A stretch of DNA of 64,000 nt from Anadara kagoshimensis (taxonomy: Eukaryota > Mollusca > Bivalvia > Arcoida > Arcidae): positions 17,539,087-17,603,086 of the forward strand of contig CM037870.1 in assembly GCA_021292105.1 (NCBI GenBank). The letters are read 5' to 3'. The position numbers and the translations under genes are program-made. Below the pieces are notes generated by a model. It saw only the letters and a list, made by a program, of their open reading frames with translations, did no database searches and was not told the origin of the DNA. This document shows positions 35,373 to 48,481 of the stretch, piece by piece (the first letter of the stretch is position 1; every line of letters begins with the position of its first letter).

Positions 35373-36194
35373 TTTCACACAGACAAAGTATCCCACGAAT
35401 TGATATACTAGTATGTATTTTTGAATTCGTGATGATTCGTAGACTTGGCAACTTTCAGATCCAATTCGTGACGCTGTACGATTCAGTTACGATAGAGTTA
35501 CAGATATTCGTGGGATTCGTCTGGATTCGGCTGCAATCGCGCGAATATATCCATGTCAAGAATTCACTACGATTTACAATTATCTATTTCGAATGTTTCA
35601 CGAGCGTTAGGAATCAGTTGGGAATCAGTTAAGAATATGCCGAATGCGTGTGCGAATCATGTACGAAAAAAAAAATCAATTCGTGACTATTCTTGACAAA
35701 TTGTAGGATTGTCCTCTAGATAGCTAAGAATATGCCGAATGCGTGTGCGAATCATGTTCGAATAAGACTCAATTCGTGACTATTCTTGACAAATTGTAGG
35801 ATTGTCCTTAAGATAGCTAAGAATATGCCGAATGCATGTATTCGCGGGATTCGTGACAAATTCATAGCAGATTCCTGTGGAACCACGAATTCACGAATCC
35901 CCGATTGAGTTATGAATATCTAAGAATGCCCACGATTTGAATAAGATTCAGTTACGGTAACTGAGAATACACTACGAATTTGTTACGAACGAAGTACGAT
36001 TTTTTTTAATCGGGAATTCATGGCAAAAATTTTGAACAGCTCAAAACCTTTGCCACGAATTCCCAATTGCTCAAGAATTGCAAGAACTGACTACGGATCA
36101 TATACGAACTTTACGAACTAATAACGAATCAACTACGAATCCAAAAAAATGTATCAATTTGTGGCGATTCGTGGGGTTCTTGGTCTGTGTGGAA
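35373..36194. mobile_element. 822-bp TIR element dense in ATTCGT/ACGAAT words
   Basis: The left end TTTCACACAGACAAAG and CCCACGAAT pairs with the complement of the right end, TTCCACACAGACCAAG and CCCCACGAAT. TA lies on each side (35371-35372 and 36195-36196). The interior repeats ATTCGTG, GATTCGT and CACGAAT dozens of times on both strands. It includes a ~98-bp tandem duplication starting AGCTAAGAATATGCCGAATG at about 35625-35845. No transposase; family unknown. Confidence 0.7.
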
Positions 36195-36469
36195 TAGTAG
36201 CATTAGTTGAGTGTTAAACTTTCGACAAGCCTGTACTGTATGTACTTATGACGACTGTATTGTGTCGTCTGGAAAATTTTGTTGTTCTGACAAGTGCTAA
36301 TTTTAACAATTAACACGTATGATGGTTCTACTTTTATTACATAATGTTTTGCGTAATAAATCAATTTAGTTCGTGGTGAGGTATAAACCAGCAATTTATT
36401 TATAAGCTTTATTTATAAGCATGTTGGTAAAGTTAACATGATGTACCAAAGTAGGTATCCGTTAGCCTT

Positions 36470-39400
36470 CTGCTGCGATATTTGACCTGAACGACATACA
36501 TTTTCCGTTTCTTTACCGATATGACAAACATTTCCCGTTTCTTTAGCGATATGACAAATATTTCCCGTTTCTTTAGCGATATCTGACCTGAACGACAAAC
36601 ATTTTCCGTTTCTTTACCGATATGACAAACATTTCCCGTTTCTTTAGCGATATCTGACCTGAACGTCAAACATTTTCCGTTTCTTTACCGATATGACAAA
36701 CATTTCCCGTTTCTTTAGCGATATGACAAATATTTCCCGTTTCTTTAGCGATATCTGACCTGAACGACAAACATTTTCCGTTTCTTTAGCGATATGACAA
36801 ACATCACCCGTTTCTTTAGCGATATCTGACCTGAACGTCAAACATTTTCCGTTTCTTTACCGATATGACAAACATTTCCCGTTTCTTTACCGATATCTGA
36901 CCTGAACGTCAAACATTTTCCGTTTCTTTACCGATATGACAAATATTTCCCGTTTCTTTACCGATATCTGACCTAAACGTCAAACATTTTCCGTTTCTTT
37001 ACCGATATGACAAACATTTCCCGTTTCTTTACCGATATCTGACCTGAACGTCAAACATTTTCCGTTTCTTTATCGATATGACAAACATTTCCCGTTTCTT
37101 TACCGATATCTGACCTGAACGTCAAACATTTTCCGGTTCTTTACCGATATGACAAACATTTCCCGTTTCTTACCGATATCTGACCTGAACGTCAAACATT
37201 TTCCGGTTCTTTACCGATATGACAAACATTTCCCGTTTCTTTAGCGATATCTGACCTGAACGTCAAACAATTTCCGTTTCTTTACCAATATCTGACTTGA
37301 ACGACAAACATTTATCGTTTCTCAAGCGATATGACAAACATTTCCCGTTTCTTTAGCGACATCTGACCTGAACGACAGACATTTTCCGTTTCTTTACCGA
37401 TATGACAAACATTTCCCGTTTCTTTAGCGATATCTGACCTGAACGTCAAACATTTTTCGTTTCTTTACCGATATGACAAACATTTTCCGTTTCTTTAGCG
37501 ATATGACAAATATTTCCCGTTTCTTTAGCGATATCTGACCTGAACGTCAAACATTTTTCGTTTCTTTACCGATATGACAAACATTTTCCGTTTCTTTAGC
37601 GATTTGACAAATATTTCCCGTTTCTTTAGCGATATCTGACCTGAACGTCAAACATTTTTCGTTTCTTTACCGATATGACAAACATTTTCCGTTTCTTTAC
37701 CGATATGACAAACATTTTCCGTTTCTTTAGCGATATGACAAATATTTCCCGTTTCTTTGGCGATATCTGACCTGAACGACAAACATTTTCCGTTTCTTTA
37801 GCGATATGACAAATATTTCCCGTTTCTTTAGCGATATCTGACCTGAACGTCAAACATTTTCCGTTTCTTTAGCGATATGACAAACATTTCCCGTTTCTTT
37901 AGCGATATCTGACCTGAACGACAAACATTTTCCGTTTCTTTAGCGATATGACAAACATTTCCCGTTTCTTTAGCGATATGACAAATATTTCCCGTTTCTT
38001 TAGCGATATCTGACCTGAACGACAAACATTTTTCGTTTCTTTACCGATATGACAAACATTTTCCGTTTCTTTAGCGATATCTGACCTTAACGTCAAACAT
38101 TTTTCGTTTCTTTACCGATATGACAAACATTTTCCGTTTCTTTAGCGATATCTGACCTGAACGTCAAACATTTTTCGTTTCTTTACCGGTATGACAAATA
38201 TTTCCCGTTTCTTTAGCGATATCTGACCTGAACGTCAAACATTTTTCGTTTCTTTACCGATATGACAAACATTTCCGTTTCTTTACCGATATGACAAATA
38301 TTTCCCGTTTCTTTAGCGATATCTGACCTGAACGTCAAACATTTTTCGTTTCTTTACCGATATGACAAACATTTTTCGTTTCTTTACCGATATGACAAAC
38401 ATTTCACGTTTCTTTACCGATATCTGACCTGAACGTCAAACATTTTCCGTTTCTTTACCGATATGACAAACATTTCCCGTTTCTTTACCGATATCTGACC
38501 TGAACGTCAAACATTTTCCGTTTCTTTACCGATATGACAAACATTTCCCGTTTCTTTACCGATATCTGACCTGAACGTCAAACATTTTCCGGTTCTTTAC
38601 CGATATGACAAACATTTCCCGTTTCTTTAGCGATATCTGACCTGAACGTCAAACAATTTCCGTTTCTTTACCAATATCTGACTTGAACGACAAACATTTA
38701 TCGTTTCTCAAGCGATATGACAAACATTTCCCGTTTCTTTAGCGACATCTGACCTGAACGACAGACATTTTCCGTTTCTTTACCGATATGACAAACATTT
38801 CCCGTTTCTTTAGCGATATCTGACCTGAACGTCAAACATTTTTCGTTTCTTTACCGATATGACAAACATTTTCCGTTTCTTTAGCGATATGACAAATATT
38901 TCCCGTTTCTTTAGCGATATCTGACCTGAACGTCAAACATTTTTCGTTTCTTTACCGATATGACAAACATTTTCCGTTTCTTTAGCGATATGACAAATAT
39001 TTCCCGTTTCTTTAGCGATATCTGACCTGAACGTCAAACATTTTTCGTTTCTTTACCGATATGACAAACATTTTCCGTTTCTTTACCGATATGACAAACA
39101 TTTTCCGTTTCTTTAGCGATATGACAAATATTTCCCGTTTCTTTGGCGATATCTGACCTGAACGACAAACATTTTCCGTTTCTTTAGCGATATGACAAAT
39201 ATTTCCCGTTTCTTTAGCGATATCTGACCTGAACGTCAAACATTTTCCGTTTCTTTAGCGATATGACAAACATTTCCCGTTTCTTTAGCGATATCTGACC
39301 TGAACGACAAACATTTTCCGTTTCTTTAGCGATATGACAAACATTTCCCGTTTCTTTAGCGATATCTGACCTGAACGTCAAACATTTTTCGTTTCTTTAC

Positions 39401-40085
39401 CGATATGACAAACATTTTCCGTTTCTTTAGCGATATCTGACCTGAACGTCAAACATTTTTCGTTTCTTTACCGATATGACAAATATTTCCCGTTTCTTTA
39501 GCGATATCTGACCTGAACGTCAAACATTTTTCGTTTCTTTACCGATATGACAAACATTTTCCGTTTCTTTAGCGATATGACAAATATTTCCCGTTTCTTT
39601 AGCGATATCTGACCTGAACGTCAAACATTTTTCGTTTCTTTACCGATATGACAAACATTTTTCGTTTCTTTACCGATATGACAAATATTTCCCGTTTCTT
39701 TAGCGATATCTGACCTGAACGTCAAACATTTTTCGTTTCTTTACCGATATGACAAACATTTTCCGTTTCTTTACCGATATGACAAACATTTTCCGTTTCT
39801 TTGGCGATATGACAAATATTTCCCGTTTCTTTAGCGATATCTGACTTGAACGTCAAACATTTTCCGTTTCTTTAGCGATATGACAAACATTTCCCGTTTC
39901 TTTAGCGATATCTGACCTGAACGACAAACATTTTCCGTTTCTTTAGCGATATGACAAATATTTCCCGTTTCTTTAGCGATATCTGACCTGAACGTCAAAC
40001 ATTTTCCGTTTCTTTAGCGATATGACAAACATTTCCCGTTTCTTTAGCGATATCTGACCTGAACGACAAACATTTTTCGTTTCTT
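36470..40085. repeat. 41-bp satellite, higher-order 41/30-bp segment
   Basis: The 41-bp monomer is GATATCTGACCTGAACGTCA + AACATTTTCCGTTTCTTTACC. It alternates with a 30-bp form, GATATGACAAACATTTCCCG + TTTCTTTAGC, which lacks 11 bp (the CTGACCTGAAC part). Patterns of one 41-mer plus one, two or three 30-mers make higher-order units of 71, 101 or 131 bp. A block at about 37180-37975 recurs at about 38566-39361, offset 1386 bp. Short minus-strand ORFs (RSDIAKETGN-type) are products of the repeat, not genes. Confidence 0.95.
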
Positions 40086-43000
40086 TAGCGATATCCGGCC
40101 TGAAAGACGCACATTCCGCGTTTCATTTGGGATATCTGAGATGAAGGACTAGTATTTCCCGTTTCTTTAGCGATATCCCACCCGAAGGACAATTATTCCA
40201 CGTTTCTTTTGCGATATCTGACCTGAAAGACAAACGTTTAACGTTTCTTTGGCGATATCCCACCTAAGAACAAAATTCTACGTTCTTTAGCGATATCCCA
40301 CCTAAAGGACAAACATTTCGCGTTTCTTTAACGATATCCCACCTGAAGGACAACCATTCCACGTTCTTTAGCGATATCCCACCTGAAGGACAACCATTCC
40401 ACGTTCTTTAGCGATATCCCACCTGAAGGACAATCATTACACGTTCTTTAGCGATATCCCACCTGAGGGACAATCATTCCACGTTCTTTAGCGATATCCC
40501 ACCTGAAGGACAATCATTACACGTTCTTTAGCGATATCCCACCTGAAGGACAATCATTCCACGTTTCTATAGCGATATCCCACCTGAGGGACAATCATTC
40601 CACGTTCTTTAGCGATATCTTACCCGAAGGGCAATCATTCCACGTTTCTATAGCGATATCCGGCCTGAAGGACAATCATTCCACGTTTCTATAGCGATAT
40701 CCGGCCTGAAGGACAATCATTCCACGTTTCTATAGCGATATCCCACCTGAAGGACAATCATTCCACGTTTCTATAGCGATATCCCACCTGAAGGGCAATC
40801 ATTCCACGTTTCTATAGCGATATCCCACCTGAAGGACAATCATTCCACGTTTCTATAGCGATATCCCACCTGAAGGACAATCATTACACGTTTCTATAGC
40901 GATATCCGGACTGAAGGACAATCATTCCACGTTTTTATAGCGATATCCGGCCTGAAGGACAATCATTCCACGTTTCTATAGCAATATCCCACCTGAGGGA
41001 CAATCATTCCACGTTTCTATAGCGATATCCCACCTGAGGGACAATCATTCCACGTTCTTTAGCGAGATCTTACCCGAAGGGCAATCATTCCACGTTTCTA
41101 TAGCGATATCCGGCCTGAAGGACAATCATTCCACGTTTCTATAGCGATATCCGGCCTGAAGGACAATCATTCCACGTTTCTATAGCGATATCCCACCTGA
41201 AGGGCAATCATTCCACGTTTCTATAGCGATATCCCACCTGAGGGACAATCATTCCACGTTTCTATAGCGATATCCCACCTGAAGGGCAATCATTCCACGT
41301 TTCTATAGCGATATCCCACCTGAAGGACAATCACTCCACGTTTCTATAGCGATATTCCATCTGAAGGACAATCATATCGCGTCTCTTTAGCGATATCCCA
41401 CCTGAAGGTCAATCATTCCACGTTTCTATAGCCATATCCCACCTGAAGGACAATCACTCCACGTTTCTATAGCGATATTCCATCTGAAGGACAATCATAT
41501 CGCGTCTCTTTAGCGATATCCCACCTGAAGGACAATCACTCCACGTTTCTATAGCGATATTCCATCTGAAGGACAATCATATCGCGTCTCTTTAGCGATA
41601 TCCCACCTGAAGGTCAATCATTCCACGTTTCTATAGCGATAGCCCACCTGAAGGACAATCACTCCACGTTTCTATAGCGATATCCCACCTGAAGGACAAT
41701 CACTCCACGTTTCTATAGCGATATCCCACCTGAAGGACAATCACTCCACGTTTCTATAGCGATATCCCACCTGAAGGACAATCACTCCACGTTTCTTTAG
41801 CGATATCCCACCTGAAGGGCAATCATTCCACGTTTCTATAGCGATATCCCACCTGAAGGGCAATCATTCCACGTTTCTATAGCCATATCCCACCTGAAGG
41901 ACAATCACTCCACGTTTCTATAGCGATATTCCATCTGAAGGACAATCACTCCACGTTTCTATAGCGATATCCCACCTGAAGGACAATCATTCCACGTTTC
42001 TATAGCGATATCCCACCTGAGGGACAATCATTCCACGTTTCTATAGCGATATACCACCTGAAGGACAATCATTCCACGTTTCTATAGCGATATCCCACCT
42101 GAGGGACAATCATTCCACGTTTCTATAGCGATATCCCACCTGAGGGACAATCATTCCACGTTTCTATAGCGATATCCCACCTGAAGGGCAATCATTCCAC
42201 GTTTCTATAGCCATATCCCACCTGAAGGACAATCACTCCACGTTTCTATAGCGATATTCCACCTGAAGGACAATCATATCGCGTCTCTTTAGCGATATCC
42301 CACCTGAAGGTCAATCATTTCACATTTTTTTAGCGATATCCCACCTGAAGGTCAACCCTATAGCATTTATTTAGCGATATCCCACCTGAAGGGCAATCAT
42401 TCCACGTTTCTTTAGCGATATCCCACCTGAAGGTCAATCATTCCACGTTTCTATAGCCATATCCCACCTGAAGGACAATCACTCCACGTTTCTATAGCGA
42501 TATTCCATCTGAAGGACAATCATATCGCGTCTCTTTAGCGATATCCCACCTGAAGGACAATCACTCCACGTTTCTATAGCGATATTCCATCTGAAGGACA
42601 ATCATATCGCGTCTCTTTAGCGATATCCCACCTGAAGGGCAATCATTCCACGTTTCTATAGCCATATCCCACCTGAAGGACAATCACTCCACGTTTCTAT
42701 AGCGATATTCCATCTGAAGGACAATCATATCGCGTCTCTTTAGCGATATCCCACCTGAAGGTCAATCATTTCACATTTCTTTAGCGATATCCCACCTGAA
42801 GGTCAACCCTATAGCATTTATTTAGCGATATCCCACCTGAAGGGCAATCATTCCACGTTTCTTTAGCGATATCCCACCTGAAGGGCAATCATTCCACGTT
42901 TCTATAGCGATATCCCACCTTAAGGACAATCACTCCACGTTTCTATAGCGATATTCCATCTGAAGGTCAATCATTTCGCATTTCTTTATCAATATCCCAC

Positions 43001-43440
43001 CTGAAGGTCAATCATTTCGCATTTCTTCAGCAATATCCCACCTGGAGATCAATCATTTCGCATTTCTTTAGCAATATCCCACCTGAAGGTCAATCATTTC
43101 GCATTTCTTTAGCGAAATCCCACCTGAAGGTCAATCATTTCGCATTTCTTTAGGGATATCCCACCTGAAGGTCAATCATTCCGCATTTCTTTAGCGAAAT
43201 CCCACCTGAAGGTCAATCATTTTGCATTTCTTTAGGGAAATCCCACCTGAAGGTCAATCATTTCGCATTTCTTTAGAATATCCCACCTGAAGGTCAATCA
43301 TTCCGCATTTCTATAGCGAAATCCCACCTGAAGGTCAATCATTTTGCATTTCTTTAGCAATATCCCACCTAAAACATAATCATTCTACGTTTCTATAGCG
43401 ATATCCAGCCTGAAGAACAAGCATAACCCGTTGTTTCACT
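40086..43440. repeat. 41-bp satellite, uniform 41-mer segment
   Basis: The monomer is GATATCCCACCTGAAGGACA + ATCATTCCACGTTTCTATAGC. Subfamilies lie in order: GTTCTTTAGC forms at about 40.2-40.6 kb, GTTTCTATAGC forms to about 42.9 kb with interspersed CATATCGCGTCTCTTTAGC monomers, then AAGGTCAATCATTTCGCATT forms to 43.4 kb. The 30-bp form is absent. Confidence 0.95.
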
Positions 43441-45104
43441 AGCAATACAGTAGGTATGATTCATGTACAATATTTTGTAGTTGTCATTGAAATTGGGGAT
43501 ATTTTTGTTGATCAAGCTTGACTAATGCAGTAATAACGCTAAACACTAATTACAAAAGGCCCAGTGGACCTACCTGAGGCCAGGGTCCACCAGCTTCGCG
43601 AACTTGGTAGAACTCAATGCCCTGATGTTATGGCGTTTTCATCCTACAGACTTTTGCTTTATTTAGAAAGTAGGTCCAAGTCAACCAGATTTGAAAACTT
43701 GTAGAACTGCATATTCCAATGTGAAGAAGTTTCCAGCCTATAGACATTTTGCTTCATGACAAAAAAGATTTTTTTACTACCCTAGGTCATTTATGACCTT
43801 GAAAGTAAGTGAAGGTCAACCAACTTCACAAACAAGATAGAGCTTTATGCCCTGATGAAATAGTCATACCTGTCTATAAAGGGAACTTGTTAAAATGGTC
43901 TCTAAAATATAGAGGCGACCTTTGAAGCAGGTTAGACTGTTTCAAGCCTCTAGGCCTTTTGGTTCAAAAGTATCTTTTATGATTTTACTACTTTAGGCCA
44001 CTGCAACAATGAATGTAGGTCACAGTCAACCTGCTCCACAAACTTTATGCCCTGATGTTTTGTATGAACTGTTAAGCTTCTAGCCATATCAGTTCCTGAC
44101 AAGATCATGAAGATGTCTAAAGGTTCAACTATTGAAGATCATTATGAACACCTTAAATGTCAATGGAAGTCAATCAATATTGCAAACTTAAGATGGCTTG
44201 GGGAGGTTTGGGAAATGAACAATGTCAAGTCAACAGTATCATAGTCAACCATATACATGTACTGTGAAATCGTTACTTTTCGTGGTGTCCCAATTTTCGT
44301 TCTTTTCGTGGATACATTGAACCACAAATTTACATGTCAATGAAAAAACAATATTACATTAAACAGAAAACCACAAACCATGAATTTGATAACCCTACAA
44401 AATTATTTTTCATAGAACCACTAAAATTAGACACCAGAAAAATCAATGATTCCACATAATTATATTTTATGAACAAGAACTAAATCAGACTAACACAATA
44501 GAAACTTTATAAGATTTTTTTTTTATTTTTAAAATAATGTTTATCTTCATGATATGATACAATTAAAATATGGAAACTACATATGTCATCCTCACTCTTC
44601 CAGGGATTATTCTGGCCATTTTATGAAAGGAAGGGGACCTTTGAATGAAATTGGAACAAATAATTCCACAAAATTCACTTTTTGGAAAAATTGGGGAAAA
44701 AATACTCCGATTTACTGATTTTGACATTTTAAAATGATACTAGTCATACAAATCTGTATCAGGCGTACATTGAATACGCCTCGCATTGTGTAAATGTAGG
44801 TTATTATAAAGATATGCAATCTTACTCAACAATATTGGGTTTTTGACACCCTGTCTCGAGTTCCCCCCTCTCAGTTTTTATACAGAGTCAATTTTGGAGT
44901 ATTTACCTATGGAATCTTTTTTATTTTTTTTTTTATTTTTTATTCATTGGAAATGGGTCCTTTTAGACCTTGTGAATGTTCAGAAAAATCCCTGCAAATT
45001 TGTTGTATTTTCCATGTATTTGATCTTCTCCAATAAAACAATTCCAATCCTTCCATTCATACATCAAAATCTCTAAATACTCCAAGTGAATGTCTAAATT
45101 TTTC
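43430..45104. repeat. Satellite flank, copy 1 of a 2.59-kb tandem duplication
   Basis: About 1.67 kb of non-satellite DNA is nearly identical to 46010-47692. It holds a ~125-bp minisatellite (about 43570-44200, same family as 15.8 kb), a small MITE (43861-43940), a TACTGTGAAATCG..TTCGTGG repeat (about 44265-44470) and AT-rich DNA. At 45104 it passes straight back into satellite. Confidence 0.9.
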
Positions 45105-46009
45105 ACAATCATTTGGCGTCTCTTTAGCGATATCCCACCTGAAGGTCAATCATTTAGCATCTCTTTAGCGATATCCCACCTGAAGGTCAATCATTTCGCA
45201 TTTCTTTAGTGATATCCCACCTGAAGGACAATCACTCCATGTTTCTATAGCGATATCCCACCTGAAGGTCAATCATTTCGCATTTCTTTAGCGATATCCC
45301 ACCTAAGGTCAATCATTTCGCATTTCTTTAGCAATATCCCACCTGAAGGTCAATCATTTCGCATTTCTTTAGCGATATCCCACCTGAAGGTCAATCATTT
45401 CGCATTTCTTTAGCGATATCCCACCTGAAGGTCAATCATTTCACATTTCTTTAGCAATATCCCACCTGAAGGTCAATCATTTCACATTTCTTTAGCGATA
45501 TCCCACCTGAAGGTCAATCATTTCACATTTCTTTAGCGATATCCCACCTGAAGGTCAATCATTTGACATTTCTTTAGCGATATCCCACCTGAAGGTCAAT
45601 CATTTCGCATTTCTTTAGCGATATCCCACCTGAAGGTCAATTATTTAACGTTTCTTTAGCGATATCCCACCTGAAGGTCAATCATTTCGCATTTCTTTAG
45701 CAATATCCCACCTGAAGGTCAATCATTTAACGTTTATTTTGCGAGATCCCACCTGAAGGTCAATCATTTCACATTTCTTTAGCGATATCCCACCTGAAGG
45801 TCAATCATTTCGCATTTCTTTAGCAATATCCCACCTGAAGGTCAATCATTTAACGTTTATTTTGCGAGATCCCACCTGAAGGTCAATCATTTCACATTTC
45901 TTTAGCGATATCCCACCTGAAGGTCAATCATTTCACATTTCTTTAGCGATATCCCACCTGAAAGATGATCATTCTACGTTTCTATAGCGATATCCAGCCT
46001 GAAGAACAA
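45105..46009. repeat. 41-bp satellite, second block
   Basis: About 22 monomers of the AAGGTCAATCATTTCGCATT subfamily, the same one that ends the first block at 43.0-43.4 kb. This is expected if the satellite edge and its flank were duplicated together. Confidence 0.95.
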
Positions 46010-47692
46010 GCATAACCCGCTGTTTCACTAGCAATACAGTAGGTATAATTCATGGACAATATTTTGTAGTATTTTTTGTTTGTATTTTTGTTGTCCAAGC
46101 TTGACTAATGCAGTAATTAACGCTAAACACTAATTACAAAAGGCCCAGTGGACCTACCCGAGGTAAGGGTCCACCAGCTTCGCGAACTTGGTAGAACTTA
46201 ATGACCTGATGTTATGGCGTTTTCATCCTACAGACTTTTGCTTTATTTAGAAAGTAGGTCCAAGTCAACCAGCTTTGAAAACTTGTAGAACTGCATGTTC
46301 CAATGTGAGGAAGTTTCCAACCTATAGACATTTTGCTTCATGACAAAAAAGATTTTTTTTACTACCCTAGGTCATTTATGACCTTGAAAGTAAGTGAAGG
46401 TCAACCAACTTCACAAACAAGATAGAGCTTTATGCCCTGATGAAATAGTCATACCTGTCTATAAAGGGAACTTGTTAAAATGGTCTCTAAAATATAGAGG
46501 CGACCTTTGAAGCAGGTTAGACTGTTTCAAGCCTCTAGGCCTTTTGGTTCAAAAGTATCTTTTATGATTTTACTACTTTAGGCCACTGCAACAATGAATG
46601 TAGGTCACAGTCAACCTGCTCCACAAACTTTATGCCCTGATGTTTTGTATGAACTGTTAAGCTTCTAGCCATATCAGTTCCTGACAAGATCATGAAGATG
46701 TCTAAAGGTTCAACTATTGAAGATCATTATGAACACCTTAAATGTCAATGGAAGTCAATCAATATTGCAAACTTAAGATGGCTTGGGGAGGTTTGGGAAA
46801 TGAACAATGTCAAGTCAACAGTATCATAGTCAACCATATACATGTACTGTGAAATCGTTACTTTTCGTGGTGTCCCAATTTTCGTTCTTTTCGTGGATAC
46901 ATTGAACCACAAATTTACATGTCAATGAAAAAACAATATTACATTAAACAGAAAACCACAAACCATGAATTTGATAACCCTACAAAATTATTTTTCATAG
47001 AACCACTAAAATTAGACACCAGAAAAATCAATGATTCCACATAATTATATTTTATGAACAAGAACTAAATCAGACTAACACAATAGAAACTTTATAAGAT
47101 TTTTTTTTTATTTTTAAAATAATGTTTATCTTCATGATATGATACAATTAAAATATGGAAACTACATCTGTCATCCTCACTCTTCCAGGGATTATTCTGG
47201 CCATTTTATGAAAGGAAGGGGACCTTTGAATGAAATTGGAACAAATAATTCCACAAAATTCACTTTTTGGAAAAATTGGGGAAAAAATACTCCGATTTAC
47301 TGATTTTGACATTTTTAAAATAATACTAGTCATACAAATCTGTATCAGGCGTACATTGAATACGCCTCGCATTGTGTAAATGTAGGTTATTATAAAGATA
47401 TGCAATCTTACTCAACAATATTGGGTTTTTGACACCCTGTCTCGAGTTCCCCCCTCTCAGTTTTTATACAGAGTCAATTTTGGAGTATTTACCTATGGAA
47501 TCTTTTTTATTTTTTTTATTTATTTTTTATTCATTGGAAATGGGTCCTTTTAGACCTTGTGAATGTTCAGAAAAATCCCTGCAAATTTGTTGTATTTTCC
47601 ATGTATTTGATCTTCTCCAATAAAACAATTCCAATCCTTCCATTCATACATCAAAATCTCTAAATACTCCAAGTGAATGTCTAAATTTTTCA
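46010..47692. repeat. Satellite flank, copy 2 of the tandem duplication
   Basis: It repeats 43430-45104 at an offset of about 2586-2589 bp with only scattered differences. The largest is near 46065-46095. At 47692 the match ends: copy 1 returns to satellite, copy 2 continues into unique DNA. Confidence 0.92.
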
Positions 47693-48426
47693 ATATCATG
47701 ATGTCTAAATATTTCACCAGACAGCATTCTACATTACTATCCTTACCAATAACAATATTCCCTTCATAGACATGTAAATATGTTTCAGTAACAGTTATCT
47801 CCCTTGGAATTTTCACCATAAAACTTAATACATGTACATACATATGCACTAACATCACGTTCACATGCCTTACAAATGTTTCCATACACTTGACACCCCC
47901 ACACACATACTGTGAATAAATGAAACAATATTACATAAAATGTGTGCCACAAAATGGCACCAAAACTTTCATACACCTCGCTTTTCGCCACACTATTTTG
48001 AAGTCCCAGAATCCATTTCTTCTATATTTCTTTATAATCCTCCATTGATTTATTGCAAAACCACTTTATAACACTAAAATTTGACTTCATAAAATGGTGG
48101 CAATCTAATGAGGATTTACCATACATGCATTTCATTATCATGATGTTGTTTTCATGTTATCATCTATGTAAGCCCATATTGTAGCGAATGTTCATATTTC
48201 TTTGGTATCTTCCATGTACATACATCCTGGGCTGTGGTACCTTTCAAAAACAGCATTACTGAAATGCCAAATCAAGTAAACACTTTTTGGTAAGTTTTTA
48301 TGACTGACAGGTCAAGAATAGCACTGACCACAAAATAGAATCAAACGAGATTCTTTAAAATTCCTTACAAAGTCTCTACTTCTTGTTGGTAAATTAACTG
48401 GTCTATATTTTTCACTGTAGCCTATT
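47693..48426. other. Unique intergenic DNA downstream of SF3B4
   Basis: No gene or repeat recognised. The minus-strand ORFs at 47550-47991 have no recognisable domain. Confidence 0.55.
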
Positions 48427-48432
48427 TTTATT
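48427..48432 (-). terminator. Poly(A) signal AATAAA of SF3B4
   Basis: TTTATT on the plus strand reads AATAAA on the minus strand, 50 bases after the stop codon. This is the nearest canonical signal to the stop. Confidence 0.6.
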
Positions 48433-48481
48433 TGAAATAAGCCAAAAATTTTGTCCTTGAAATTCATCTCACAATAACTTC

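Noticed and set aside
36413-39239. Minus-strand ORFs encoding RSDIAKETGN/HIAKETENVCRSG repeats
   Set aside because: They arise from the 41/30-bp satellite reading through by chance. Each is short, lacks splice or start context, and changes frame with every monomer-length change.
36520-40080. CENP-B-box-like motif in the satellite (CCCGTTTCTTTAGCGA)
   Set aside because: The two conserved halves are spaced about two bases too far apart and the second half is incomplete, so it does not meet the box definition.
36470-46009. CRISPR-like array
   Set aside because: The whole monomer is conserved with no unique spacers, and the DNA is animal. It is a satellite.
47550-47991. Minus-strand 118- and 68-codon ORFs downstream of SF3B4
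   Set aside because: No recognisable domain or splice context, and part lies in the duplicated satellite flank.
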